Source: Ichthyophonus hoferi
Taxonomy: Eukaryota > Opisthokonta > Ichthyosporea > Ichthyophonida > Ichthyophonidae
Length of the DNA: 64,000 nt
Reading direction: 5' to 3'
Assembly: GCA_002751075.1 (NCBI GenBank)
Contig: NAOQ01000108.1
Coordinates: 38,733-102,732, forward strand
The notes below the pieces were generated by a model that was not told the origin of the DNA, searched no databases, and saw only the letters and a list, made by a program, of their open reading frames with translations. The position numbers and the translations under genes are program-made. Positions 11,015 through 24,479 of this stretch are shown in pieces. The number at the start of each line of letters is the position of its first letter. Within the stretch, counting starts at the first letter, position 1.

Positions 11015-14000
11015 ATGACGACTGCAGGAGAGGTGAGCGTTGGTGTGTTCTTTATGGAATGCCTTCTATCTGCAGCCTTATGAGGACCAAAACTTTTCTC
11101 AGTACTCTATCAATATATATGACGTGACAATATTCGAGGGCTCACAAACTGTTTCACTCGAAACATTTTAAAATGGAGGACTGGTTAAAATATTGGGTTT
11201 GAACTGCTTCTCACTCATTTTTTCTTCTCTAGTATATATCTCATATATTCCAATAAACGCTAGCTAATATTTCAGTCATTATATTTTTTATGTTTCTCTT
11301 TAGATTCGTTTATGTTTCTGGTTGTGTACATATATCTTTAACTTGTTTATACTAATAAACCTCATTGGACAATAAGAGTTATAAGAGTTGCCAGATTATA
11401 CACTAGTCTGACGATTATTACTTCGTCCTGGTACTGAGCTATAACACAAAACATTATTATATTATACATTATTATATTATACATGCATTCCCTCTCACAC
11501 TTTCCCCATACAGCCACTGATGGATACCCTAGATATGATGGTAATGGGCACTACTATTATTGGTGCCCTGGGCTATTTTGTGGCCACTCGTAGATTCGGA
11601 GCCAAAAAGGTTAGTTTTATTGATGTGATATTATTCATGTATGTAATTATTTTAAAAAATTATATATATGTATATCACACATAGAACTCATACAAATAAT
11701 CTTATAACCAACGGTAATTGGAGTTTCGACTGTAGTTCTAGTTTTTTTTTTAAAAAAAAAATTTAACTCTTTTTAATGTTTTATTCTTTTCAACAGCCCG
11801 AAATAGTCGCTAAGAAGACAGCTACAGTTATCAAGTCACAATCTCTTTCTGCTCGTATGCAGGCGGAGGTATGTATTTATGTATATCTGTTTCTACTACG
11901 ATTATTATCATATTGCAATATATATATATAGGCTTGACCCATTAAATCCTGCCATAGGTCTTTTTCTTTATCTACTATCATACGAATATTTTATTCACAT
12001 TTTCTCATTGGATTATGGGTTTATCTTATACTAGCTATAGATATGTAAATATGATCAACCAATAGTCGTCATTTAATTACTTTTAAAATACCACATATAT
12101 CACACTGAGGTTTGTGCATGCCAGTAATGAATTTATAACGAACCAATGGAGATACCTGGTTATGTACAATCACTAATATGATTAGACAGGGCAAAGATAT
12201 TGTGATTTTCTATGGCACACAAACTGGTACTGCTGAGGACTTTGCCAACAGATTGGCTAAAGAGGCCAAGCTATACGGTTTCTCATGCCTAGTAATAGAT
12301 ATAGAGGATGTTGATACGGTGAGTGTCATACAGTGGGAGAGCTTGGGTTGGTTGAGAGAGGGTTTAATAGTTTAATGGCTTTAAAACAACTGGGATGATT
12401 TATAGGTTGATTAAATTTAGGTGTATAGTTACTAGTGGAATATAATTGAATAATATATAATTGGTTAAATATAATAATAGATCAGTATAGCCCATGGATG
12501 TCATCCATTGGATATCTGCATTTTACAATAATATCAGCTCACTTGTATATATTATTTATAATTTAATTGTCCCATTGCTATGATTATCCCTTGATAATCA
12601 GGTGGAATGTAATATTGGTGTATATACATACATGTAAATATAGTAAAACATGACGTATATTCCTACTATTACCTATTAATACATTAACTAACATGGCCAT
12701 GTCATTGATAGGATGATATTGCCGAGCTAGCCAATCATTCGGCTATTATCTCCATCTTTTGTGTGGCAACCTATGGGGAGGGAGATCCAACTGATAACGC
12801 TATTGATTTCCACCAATGGCTATCCGAGGAGGCTGATACCTTAGAGGGTATGAAATATGCCGTATTTGGATTGGGTAATTCGTCATACGACCACTATCAG
12901 GTGAGTTTGATTAGGTTGTTAAAATGTTAGGTTCTTGTTGAGTTACATATTTTTTCTAATTAATGACTGTGATGTCTTAGATGGGCGAATCATATGTGTT
13001 TGTCGAGAGGTATGGTAAAATAGTGCACAAGTTATTTTAAAACTAGATATTGGTTGGGAGAGGAGGTCAATGTGTAGATATGGTTGCTAAGGAGTATTTA
13101 TGTACACAAAGCTGATTGGTTAGTGTTTAGGATTAAAATGTATCAGGTATGAGGAGTGTTAGTATGTGTTTCTATATATAGCCTAAATAGACGTAATGTA
13201 TATATCTAATATATATATGTGTGTACTGTATACTATACAATATAGCAAATGTTATTGATTGTCTCATTATAAACAAACAAAAGGTTTTTTAATATAAGAA
13301 CTCCGATATATATAAAATGTTAAAGTAACTGTATGCGTGTATATGTGTGCATACTTATTTATATAGATTCCCCCATTATGGTTGCTATGGTCTGACATGT
13401 CTGTCCAATAATAACACGCGTGTATAATTATTTTATTTCAGTTATATCTATTAACCAATATATTTTCTTACCCTAGGCTATGGGACGTCTTGTCGATAAG
13501 CGATTGGCTAAGCTTGGAGCAGAGAGAGTGTTTAAACTAGGAGAAGGAGATGATGATAAGAAGTGAGCATCATTTTAGGGTCTATCCAATGATATATCTA
13601 TATAGTATATTTATTATATACACAAATACACACATACTGATACGTCTACCTTTACCTATACTCATCCTCTCTCTCTCTCTCTCCCTCTCTCTCTCTCTCC
13701 TTTACATATACATTTGCATATATATATTCATCCTCACCCGTACAGCATTGAAGATGATTTCAACCACTGGAAGAAAAAGCTACTTCCGGCCCTCTGTAAA
13801 GCCTGTGGTAGAGAGATACCGGATAATATAGCCAATGCTATGCCGTACGTTTCCTCTAATATTGGTTGGCTTTATTTAAATGTTTTATTCTGGTGATTCA
13901 TTGGCTCGATTATTTTATATTATATTTGTATACATTGTTAATTAGATAATGACTTGTTATCTTTTTTATTACCTATTTTCAATTGGTTCCTTTATGTGAT

Positions 14001-17000
14001 GGAATGGTATTCCATGAATTCATAGAATTATACTTAAGAAAAGTCATGAAATATAAAGTTATATCTCGCCTGCCATTGACTACGATCATTTTAATTTATT
14101 TTTTATTGTCCTCTACTGGTTGCTCTACTTGTATTGATTCTTATTTTTCCCTATTGTATGTTATACATCTCATGTATATATTATACCTATTTACTATTAC
14201 TGATCAATCACATTGGCTATATACCACCAGTGAACGACAGTATAAGATTGAGATCCATACAGGTCTTGACGAATCAGCTATCTTTATGGGTGAAGTGGGT
14301 AGAAAACGCACTGCCCCTGTTTCCAAGAGATTGTAAGTAGCCAATCGTTCTCCGTATTTTTTTAGCAAACCAATGTGTGCTTCACATTACATATATTTTA
14401 TTTCATTATTTCGCTCTTTGTCGCTTTCTATTACATTTAATTACGGATTAACATAGTTCCAATGGAATCACTCTTTTTACCCTGTTTGCGAACCAATGTA
14501 TTCTTCATTTTATTTATATTTTATGCCATTTATTTTATATCCGTTCTGTCCACATCTGTTGTTCACCTCTCATTCCTGCCCTAGCGGTCCTTTCCTACCT
14601 TCAATGACACTAAGTACCCCACCCAACCCAAACCAACCTGCACCATTACGTAATTAATTAATTAATTAATTATCATTAAATAATACCTCATATATTCAGG
14701 AATACAGTAGTAACAAAACGTAAGCACAGCGCTGTACATACAATCATATCACCCCTACCACACAAAACCATTACCATATCTAACTGATCCTATGTGATCT
14801 ATATCCTATCATATAGCGTTCCCGATATGAAAAACCCACAGCTCGTACCTGTACGTGTGAATAGAGAGCTTTTCTCGGTAAGTGTTTGGTTTATACTTGC
14901 ATCATAGCTTATTATTACTATCCCTCTCTCTATCTTTTTTTCTTTTCTGTTGCATATTTGCTGTATAATATATGTTTTTTAATAAATGAAAATGCTTTAC
15001 TCTTTCTATCCCATTCTTTCTTGATTCTTTCCTATTGTTTTCTACTCTATAATAATGTTTTATATCATGCTGTATTCTTTATACTATATCGTTCCTAATA
15101 AATTAGTTTTCGTTTGAGGCACGTTTGCATTCTCCTTACTTATATATAATGAGCACTGTATACTAATTGTGCACTGGTAATCTAGGATGATGCTGAGCGA
15201 TCGTGCCGTCATGTCGAACTTGATATTACTGACACCAATATTAGGTAGGTTGAGCTATAGAAAAAAATATTTTAAATTTTAATAGCTCCAGTGCCTGTAT
15301 GTGGTTAGTACTGATAGGAGGCCAGTGAGAGATGCGTGGGTTTATTGGAGTGGACACTGATATGGTCCTGTAAGTGTGTATATATATGTAAGAAATCGAC
15401 CTGATCTCTCTCCTCTTCATCTTGGCCAATTAAATCATCCAGTTATGTAGCGGGTGACCACCTTGCCGTGTTCCCTACCAATGACGCATCTCTAGTAGAG
15501 ACTCTAGGGAAGCAATTGGCTGTAGATCTGGACACCGTCTTCTCACTGCAGGCTATTGATAGTAAGTCATGGGTATTTCGCTATACCTCTCCCTCTTCCT
15601 ATCTTTCTCTTACTCTAGCTCCTTTCTCTCTATTGGTTTTCACCTTACCTCCTACTCGCCTTATTATCTATAGCATTACATCTAGATCAAACCAAGTGTT
15701 TAAATTGACTTGCATAATTAAATTATATTTCTTATAATCAACTGGTACACTATCCCGTCATATCTCTCCATCTCTTTTCTTAAAAGTCTATTATTATTAC
15801 TATTTCATTGGTTTTATTTACTATAACAATACATGTTCTAATTCTATTATAAACATTTTCAAGTATAAAAATATTTTAATATATCAATATGTACGTAGCT
15901 ATATATATATATATATAATACCTATTTTGTTTTGTTTTCTTCTTTCTAGTCTACGGGATGCTCTACATTGATACATTCCTTGTATTATCTATTATTTATA
16001 GTAGCCAATAAATCATTTATATTAGAACTACACATTAATTATTTAATATTTCCCTGTTTTGTTACTATATATAACGTAAGATAAAATATTAAAGTAAAAT
16101 AAAATAAACACATCAATACAAACATGAATATTTTGGAAAGAATTGATATATATATGCTCCAGTATTCATATTGGTTTAAGTATTAATATGAATATCAAAC
16201 TATAAAAGGCAGACTATAATATATATATATCTGATAGACCGGTCTATTCACAACCATGTTAACCTACCTGTTGCCTTGCAGAGAATAGCTCTAAGAAGTC
16301 CCCCTTCCCTGGACCCTGCTCCTACCGTACAGCCCTCCTGCACTATGTGGATATCAATGCTGTGTGTATACTTTCTGTCTATTGGCGTATCCCTACTCTC
16401 CTAGCCCAATGACATGCTTTGAATCTATTTATATCCAACTAACTTGTGACATAAATGGTTGTTCAATTGTATAATAATATATTATATCATGCCACAATAC
16501 TGTCATCTTCCTATCTTCACTCCCGTGCCTACAGTTAGTAGCAATCATACAGTGCAGTATACCACTATGGCCTGCTACTAATAGGCTTGTATTACCATAC
16601 TATCCTTACACTTATGACTCATACTATTACCATACAGTTGCCCAAACCCCATCAACTGAGAGAACTGTCGCAATATGCCACTGGTGAAGATAAAGAGCGT
16701 CTAGTCCGCATGGCTAGCGAGGAGGACCAGGTAGGGGGAAAGGATATGTGTGTATCTGTTATGGGTGGTGTTGTTATTGTTATTACTATTATTTTTTACT
16801 GCACTCCATTCCTTTTATTTATAGTCGTTCATTCTTTTTAACATCGCATCAGCATGATTGCAAACCACTCATTAACTCTCTTAAACTATTTTACACTATA
16901 CAGGAGGAATACACCCAATGGGTATTGTCCGATATGCGTACATTCAGTCAAATCTTGACAGATCTACCCTCTCTTCAACTTCCTATTGACCATCTTTTGG

Positions 17001-19583
17001 AAATGCTCCCACGTCTCCAGTGTCGTTACTATTCTATATCCTCATCACCCAAGGTATCCAACTACCAGTTATATTTCCCTTTTAAAAATTAAGTTATTTC
17101 ACATTTAAAATTACACGAAAGTATTTTGTTTTTGCAATTGTTTACTTTGTTTATTTTAGTATATAAACACCTTTATAAAATATAAAAATCAATTTATTAC
17201 ACTAATTTTGATAGCCTGTATCACAATAAGATGTTTTACTGGAAAAGCTTATTAATAACATATGCTCAATTAATTAATTAATCAAAACGAGAATATATAC
17301 ACTCGTTGTTTATCCCTTTCTCATTTAGCAAGCTTCATTCATATTTAAATACTTTATTTGTGAATGGCTATTGGCTATTGACCTTATATATTTTTAAAGC
17401 GATGCTTATAACCTGCTCTGGCTTATCTATTTTGTTTTCTGGACTATAGTTTATTGCTCGTGTATATATATATATACCTTTCACACTAATAGGAGTATTG
17501 TTTGAGCTTTCCCATCTCTTCCTCTTACGTAACCTTGTCCAATCATATCATACTTATAACTTATCCATTACAGGCACACCCAACCAGCATTCACATCACC
17601 GCTGTGGTTGTAGAATACGACACACCTATTGGTCGCCATGTCAAGGGCATAGCAACCAACTATCTACAGAATATACCAGTGAACAACTCTGGTAGGTCTC
17701 CCGTTGCTATCCTCAATATTCTCCACTTACTATTCTGCGTTATTATTGGCCCCTTACATCTCCCCTCTTCCTTTCTTAACAACTATTGGCACCATGTCAC
17801 TACCATACTCGTAATCCAATCTCACCCTCCAGATAATATGTAACTATAGACGGTAGTGTAGCTGTTATATCACTTGCAAACCTGGTTGATTTATCATTAC
17901 ATAATATATTATTTATTTATCTATCTATTTGTATATGTCTCATTGATTTTCCTATTCATTGAATCCGTGCACAGTTCCTATATATGTACGTCATTCTACT
18001 TTCAGACTACCTAGACGCATTGAAACACCCATCATTATGATTGGTCCGGGTACTGGTGTAGCGCCATTCCGTGGATTCCTACAGGATCGTGCTGCTGATT
18101 GTGCCAAAGGTACTTTATTGATTAATTAAATGATTAATTAGTAAATAAAAGCTACTCTGTTTATATCTAATTAACTGTGTAGGCATCTTACATCTATGTG
18201 CCTATCATATTCTTGATTTAATCTACTTTTCTCTTTCTATTTTTTATGTCGTTTTTTATTATTTATTATTGGTGGTTATGATTTACTGGCCTCATGGCCC
18301 AATCTATATGCTAGAATAAAGTGTATTTCATATTGAGTTCTTGATTGAGAGAGACAAATTATAGGAATTATATTTACTTATAACAATGCCCTATTGGCTA
18401 TTTGTCACAGAGGGGAAGACACTAGGTTCCACTGTGTTGTATTACGGCTGCCGCAACCGTACACAGGATTATCTTTACAGGGAGGAATTGGAAAAGTAAG
18501 TGTATGTTTTGTGCTTGGTCTCTGTATGTATGTATGTATAATGTATGTGTGGCTCTATGCGTGTGTGTTTTCCCTTGACTCGGCCTTTCTTTGCTTTGTT
18601 TTGGTTAAGTATTACAGCATGAATATTTATAGGTTGAGGTTTGTGAAGTTTATTTATTGAAAGGATTGTGGAGATGGTATATTGTACTGTTTACCTGTTT
18701 TATTTTCGTGTGCTATACTATACTCTATTATCTTGTATGACCTACCTTATCCTCTACACTTTCCCTCACATCTACTAACACAAGCATCACTTCACCCACA
18801 GCTATACCCAAAACGGTACTTGTAAGCTTGAACTGGCCTTCTCCCGAGAGCAGGCAGAGAAGGTATATGTCACACACCTCGTAAAGAGAGACAAGGAGGC
18901 CATTTGGCAAACACTAAATGCCGGAGGGCATATCTACGTGTGTGGGTATGTATATGTGTTTATGTATGTGTGTATATTGCCTTATGATAAACAATATTTA
19001 CATTCACTGATATCTACCATACACTTACATCACAACCTTAATTACATTGGATTAAATTAAATTATGTGATGTTTTTATTAATTAATACATAATTGGTTTA
19101 TTGTTTAGTTTTCTTTCGATTTATCCTTTATTGTCCTCTCTCTATGGTAATACCCAATAGTGCATGGTTATTTTTAATATATACTTGTAATTGGATAGTC
19201 TAATAATAGTACATTGCAATGAGCTATCTTTCTCATAGAACTCCCGGCTAAGTCGCGATTTGCGATTTTTATAGCGTAGAGGTAGGGGTAATGAATGTGG
19301 AAATTGCACAATGAGATCGGTCAGTATGATATGAGCTGCAAGATTATTGTTTTCTAAAATCTGTTTCTTAATCATACTTTAAACATACATAGATATATGC
19401 ATACATGATATCCTGACAATTAGCCAATCAATTCATAGTGAGGCGCGTCATATGGCCAAAGATGTACATACACTACTCTGTGAACTAGTGTCCGAATATG
19501 GTGCGATGACCACCCAACAGGCTGAGAAATATATTTCAAAGCTCCAATCGTCAGGACGCTACGCACAAGATGTCTGGGCTTAA
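11015..19583 (+). CDS. POR: NADPH-cytochrome P450 reductase
   Basis: Diflavin enzyme of the ER membrane that passes electrons from NADPH through FAD and FMN to microsomal P450s and other haem acceptors. Nineteen coding exons: 11015-11032, 11514-11609, 11797-11868, 12190-12318, 12712-12900, 13477-13562, 13746-13844, 14231-14332, 14817-14877, 15186-15244, 15443-15561, 16282-16361, 16638-16730, 16904-17053, 17574-17691, 17975-18109, 18411-18495, 18802-18945, 19439-19583. They total 1980 nt, i.e. 659 residues, close to the roughly 680 of vertebrate POR, with all phases consistent. Seen in order: an N-terminal membrane anchor ([11 protein letters not shown], residues about 18-30), then FMN-binding [24 protein letters not shown] and [10 protein letters not shown]. 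Next come the FAD-binding RYYSISSS and the substrate-side GIATNYL. The NADPH-site [12 protein letters not shown] and YYGCR follow, then [14 protein letters not shown]. The C-terminal DVWA carries the aromatic residue that stacks on FAD. The first coding exon holds only six codons (MTTAGE). The gene looks intact and functional. Confidence 0.97.
13666..13700. repeat. (CT)n microsatellite in POR intron
   Basis: Run of CT dinucleotides with one CCC interruption, within the short intron between the POR exons at 13477 and 13746. It may double as part of an extended pyrimidine tract. Confidence 0.9.
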
Positions 19584-19683
19584 AATCTGTTAAATCCAAT
19601 CGATGTTGATTGACATATGCTTTTATTTGAGCGTAATGTTGTATGGCTAGACGCGGTTGGTAAACATATAAATAAGCTCTCGT

Positions 19684-19689
19684 AATAAA
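19684..19689 (+). other. AATAAA polyadenylation signal of POR
   Basis: Canonical hexamer about 100 bases after the POR stop codon, at a suitable distance for the 3' end of this transcript. Confidence 0.6.
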
Positions 19690-20935
19690 TCAATCTAAAT
19701 CTAGGACAAGTTATGAGTAGGAGGGGATGATAGGATACCTATACATACTATATTTTGAGATAGAGTTTTGTACACAGTCCAATCTCAAAGACTTGATTAA
19801 GATTCAAGGTATCTTGTTTGCGTACACACATCTCTGTTTCTGTAGTCATTTATATGTATGGCAATATTCTGAAAATATAACTACATGTACCGCGCACTGG
19901 ATGCGTAATTTTTTAAATGGTTGGAAGTTGCAAATTTTTACAAATTCTAAATTCTATCTTCAATTATTATACTTATTTTATTTTGCAAGTATGCCTATTA
20001 CCCAAGATATACATACATATATATATGTTAATATCATTAAAAGTGACGGCTACTAAGCAATGACTAACTAATACTGTAAGACATGATAGTATCTTTATGT
20101 AGCAACGTTAACTTTTCTGTCATAACATTCTAGTGTTATTTTTTACTACATATAGTTTAGAGGTTAATAACCTATAGTAGGATTAATTGAGAGAGAATCT
20201 AGGATAGACTGGCTTGAACCAACAATGGTTGTGCATAGATCTGTGTTGACAACCTCAAAAAAGGTATAATGAGGTCTAATGGTGATGTATATGCCATGTA
20301 AGAACTGAACTATTTAAATATTTAATGGTGGAGCGTGATAGATCGTTGAAATTCATGCTATGTACCCATGTATAATCATATATTATGTTTCGGATACAAT
20401 ACAGTACGCTAATATTACAAATATAACGTAGCGTCTTTATCTAAATAATCGATGAGACAATAATAAAAATGTTGGGCAAACTCGAATAAAATCGTTTAAT
20501 CGTTAATTAAATAGATAAGTTAATAACTATAATGTATGATAGGGAACAGTAAAATATATCGGATACAGAACCAATAAAAAGAAGGAAATATATATATTAA
20601 TTAATTAAGATTATAAGGAGTTGATATATTTAAATTGGAGAAATAACGTAAGCATGACTGAGAGATAATGAGAGAAGAATAGAATATATGTACTATAAAA
20701 GACTAACTCTGATTATATCATTGGATTAGATAAACCCAGAACGGATTAGTCGTATAATAAGATGATCTGATTGGATATAATAAAACAAGACCTGGTTTTA
20801 TTATTATAAATCATTGGATTAAATATACTATATAAAGCCATAACAGACGAAATATATGATTGGATAGAATAAAACAAGACTGCTTTCATAATTATATAAT
20901 TATCAATCATTGGATTAAACATACTATATGCATAA
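19690..20935. other. Convergent intergenic region between POR and the voltage-sensor gene
   Basis: About 1.2 kb between two 3' ends. The right part consists of a diverged tandem repeat (listed separately). Otherwise I see no gene; the longest frame at 19727-20056 has no recognisable features. Confidence 0.6.
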
Positions 20936-20938
20936 TTA
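20707..20938. repeat. Diverged tandem repeat, unit about 89 bp
   Basis: Two clear copies start at 20768 and 20857, each beginning TGATTGGATA, followed by AATAAAACAAGAC and ending with ATCATTGGATTAAA(C/T)ATACTATAT. A more degraded copy precedes them from about 20707. The last copy runs into the stop codon of the minus-strand voltage-sensor gene, so its 3' UTR is made of this repeat. Confidence 0.8.
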
Positions 20939-22207
20939 ATTTTTGTGTTGTACAAGCCGAACCAAGTCCACTTCTCTAATCCTTCTCCTCCTTTGGCTAT
21001 TTAGTAACTGAAACAGCCTTAAGGTTTGAACGGAGTTACGTAGAATAGTTATCGATATTTCCATCCACTCTTCCTTCAATCCATGCTTTCTCGTATGAGT
21101 AATCATACCAGCAAAGTCTATGCAAGGGGTTATAATACAACATAGGGCCAGGACAAGGTCAAATCTATTATACCAATGGCGTAGATATCCTCTCAGACCT
21201 TGAGCAGCCATCTGAATGCATACCTGAAGGGAAGCGGGTAGAGTATGAAAATGGACTGAATATACTGTATACCTTATGCCCTATACCTTATATTATATAT
21301 CCTATATAACCTATACTATATATCATATACCCAATATCTTATATCTTATATACTATATACTATATATTATATACCCTATACTATATACCCTATACCTTAT
21401 ATCCTATACTATATATTATATACCTTATATCCTACAGTATATATATATAATTATAAAGGCAAGGGCATAGTGGACTTCGCTATTGCTTAGAATTATTAAT
21501 TTTAAAGAGATTGTCTAACGGGATGGGTTATTATAACTGATGTCTCATTCGTTAGTAGTATAAATTAAGATGAAGTAAAAAAGATAAATGATTGGGCACT
21601 CGGAAAGTTACAAAGGTTATTATAGTGATATATATATATATGGAAGCAGAGAAAATGGGCATTGGTTATAATGATGTCAAAAATAGATGTTGTGATAGAG
21701 TAGGAGGAGAAAGGGGAAAGGGTATGTAGGTTTATGCATATTGATATATGGGTGAAAATATGTATCTCATATAATAGTATAAAGACAAGAATATAATAGT
21801 ATAAAGTAGCATAGATCTAGTATAGGGATAGTATATAATAGTATATGATAGTATAAAGTAGTATATGATAGTATACAATAGTATACAATAGTATAGAATG
21901 GTATATAATATTATATATTAGAATAGATAAACCATAATAAAAAGCAGTCTCTTTACCTCAAATGCAATACAGGATACAATGATGGTCTCAAACAACCAGA
22001 ACATGAGAGGGTCGGAATTAGGATAATATATAGACCACATCAGCGTGCTTATACTAAATATGATGACAATTATAGAAAATTGAAAATATGTACGAGATAA
22101 TAAGAAGCTATTAATGGCGGCAATGTATCTATCTCTCCTGGACAACCGCGGGAGAGGGAGAGGGAGTTGTTGTAGATCGTCGTCATCATAGTCATCATAG
22201 AGGCCTC
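20936..22207 (-). CDS. Voltage-sensor-domain-only membrane protein (5' end unresolved)
   Basis: Exons (minus strand) 21957-22207 and 20936-21223, phase 0 at the junction; the acceptor of the second has a good pyrimidine tract. Four membrane segments are visible. S1-like: FQFSIIVIIFSISTLMWSIYY. S2-like: LMFWLFETIIVSCIAFEVC, with two acidic residues. S3-like: NRFDLVLALCCIITPC, with the NRFD motif typical of voltage sensors. S4-like: ILRNSVQTLRLFQLL, with two arginines, followed at once by an RRRR cluster and the stop. No pore helices, phosphatase domain or coiled coil follow. The Hv1 RxWRxxR signature is absent. An acidic DDYDDDD stretch precedes S1. No in-frame ATG exists before S1, so an upstream exon is missing; it may lie in or beyond the assembly gap at 22582. 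The family is not identified: a stand-alone sensor, a diverged proton-channel relative or a truncated Ion_trans protein are all possible. Confidence 0.7.
21262..21445. repeat. TATACCCTATA minisatellite
   Basis: Imperfect array of CCTATACTATATATTATATA-type units in the intron of the voltage-sensor gene. Confidence 0.85.
21770..21925. repeat. AGTATATAATAGTATA minisatellite
   Basis: Repeated (A/G)TAGTATA(T/A/C)AATAGTATA units in the same intron, next to the donor of the voltage-sensor exon at 21957. Confidence 0.8.
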
Positions 22208-24385
22208 CTGAGTTAATGTTCACATCCACAGAAAGGGAGAGTTAGTTGGGCGAGCGGTTGCTATATGGCATGGCCATGTATATAGTGGAGATGGGTGTAA
22301 ACTGGTTCATGTTTATGTAGGGAGGTGTTAGCGTATGCATGGTGCATGAAGGAAAAAGGTAGTGTGTAGTTAAATATGACTGTGTGGGCATGAGAGGTAA
22401 TCGATATGATAAAGATATTATAGTCTGGTGTGCATATTGTAAATAAGTGGTAAAGATGGAGAAAATGATTAAGTGAAGTTTTTGACAATATGCTGGATAA
22501 TATACATGATGTCTGAAGGCCTTAATATATACATGAGAAAAAATATAAAATGAAAAAAAAAAAAAAAAAAAAAAAAAAAAANNNNNNNNNNNNNNNNNNN
22601 NNNNNNNNNNNNNNNNNNNNNNNNNNNNNNNNNNNNNNNNNNNNNNNNNNNNNNNNNNNNNNNNNNNNNNNNNNNNNNNNNNNNNNNNNNNNNNNNNNNN
22701 NNNNNNNNNNNNNNNNNNNNNNNNNNNNNNNNNNNNNNNNNNNNNNNNNNNNNNNNNNNNNNNNNNNNNNNNNNNNNNNNNNNNNNNNNNNNNNNNNNNN
22801 NNNNNNNNNNNNNNNNNNNAAAAAAAAAAAAAAAAAAAAAAAAATGATTAATTATTACACAAGGCCATTCCTGTGTGTATCTGTATGATATACTAGGCAA
22901 TTTTCTGAACATGTTCTGTTTTATTTACTAATACAGGAATACTAGTCAATTAAAAAAACAAATATAAGTTAAAAGTTATATATACAAGAGTGTATGTATT
23001 TTTATTTCTGTCTATCGGAGCGTGGTTATGATATTACTGTATCTATAGAGCACAAGTCATAAGATATCAAGATGATAAAAGATAATAAACCTTGTCTAAG
23101 CGGCATTCTTGCTTGATGTACCATAGCACGAACTTGTCCTCAGGTTAGATGTCAAAAAAAATATTATCTGCAATACACTGGCACACCCACCAAGTCTATA
23201 TTCCTGCAACAAAAAGTTTCTAGTAAACGTATCGCTTTGATGTTCAAGGAGGTAATCATACAACTTTCAAAGCAAATACTATATATAAAGTTTTTCCAAG
23301 ATTCTTTCCGTGTATGTTATATATACCTGCGAAGCACTATTGAATTGTTGAAAGCAAAATGACAAAATGATTTAACTATATACGCTTTATCTGAAAAACT
23401 GAAACACTATAATATAACACACTAATAACCTACAATATGATACGAGGTAAATAGTTGTTTATTTACTGGTGTAGGAGACGAGAACTCCCTCGTCAAGTTT
23501 AAGGCATAGTGGGAATGTCCCGGATTTTAAAATCCGGGATGCTTAAGTAATATTTATATTTATTAAACGTTACCGATTTATTGTAAGAATTATTATTACT
23601 AGTTGGCCCTTATTTTTTATTTCTTATGTCCTAATTTGTCCGAATATTTAATTATTTTATTAATTATTAATTATTGTTCTCATTACTAGAGTGAACGACT
23701 AGCCTACGGCATGCACTTAAACATAATTGGGGAAGAGATACTGCCAATCCATAGTGCTATATTTAAGCCAATAGCTACATCGAGTTTTGTGTATTTATTG
23801 CTAGCACGTTATATTTATTTAATCATTGTCTTCTTTATATTGTCATCAGAATGCCGATTCTGTACTTGCCTTCTATCAGAAAAATATTCAATCAAAATAA
23901 TGTAGCTTATGACATAGCATAAAAATAAAAATATGGATTTTTTAATATATATATATATATATATATGCATAATTGATTACGTTAAGTCACCACAGATTTT
24001 GGTTGGTCAGATTAATTTTGGCTCTTGAAATTATTTATTTATAGTTACATTTATCTTGGACAGAAATGTTTTCTACTGATAACGCTGACTATATACTAAT
24101 AAATTCCGGACTTAATCTTATATAATGGTATGCCACCAGTTTGTTGAGTATTAATCTATAAACCCTTCATAGTTACATGCAATTTTTATCTAAACTTACG
24201 AATAATAAATAACCACTAAGAATACTATATAGATTATTTGACAGCTAAAATGGGTCAATAATGAGAAAATAGAAGCTACATATCTAGTAAAGCTAATGCA
24301 AAAAAAAAAATTTCCCCAACTGTAGTCTTACTTCATATATTATATTATGATCGCCAAAGCCTTATAATAGATAAGGTCTAAGCGT
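22208..24385. other. Region around assembly gap between voltage-sensor and FAM114A genes
   Basis: Presumably holds the missing 5' exon(s) and promoter of the voltage-sensor gene, but I cannot place them. Includes a gap of N. The sequence after the gap is AT-rich with no recognisable coding region. Confidence 0.5.
22582..22819. other. Assembly gap inside a poly-A tract
   Basis: 238 N flanked by about 30 A on the left and about 25 A on the right, so the unresolved sequence is probably a homopolymer-rich stretch or a scaffold join on poly-A. Confidence 0.95.
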
Positions 24386-24396
24386 TTTATTTTATT
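24386..24396 (-). other. Overlapping AATAAA signals of the FAM114A-like gene
   Basis: Two overlapping AATAAA hexamers on the minus strand (TTTATTTTATT on plus), about 85-95 bases after the stop codon at 24480. Confidence 0.6.
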
Positions 24397-24479
24397 AATT
24401 ATTTCTGGGCCAAGTCCATAGCTAGACAAACCAGCATAGCAATGGATTGGTTGCAGCGTAGTTTTACCAATACAGGCTA

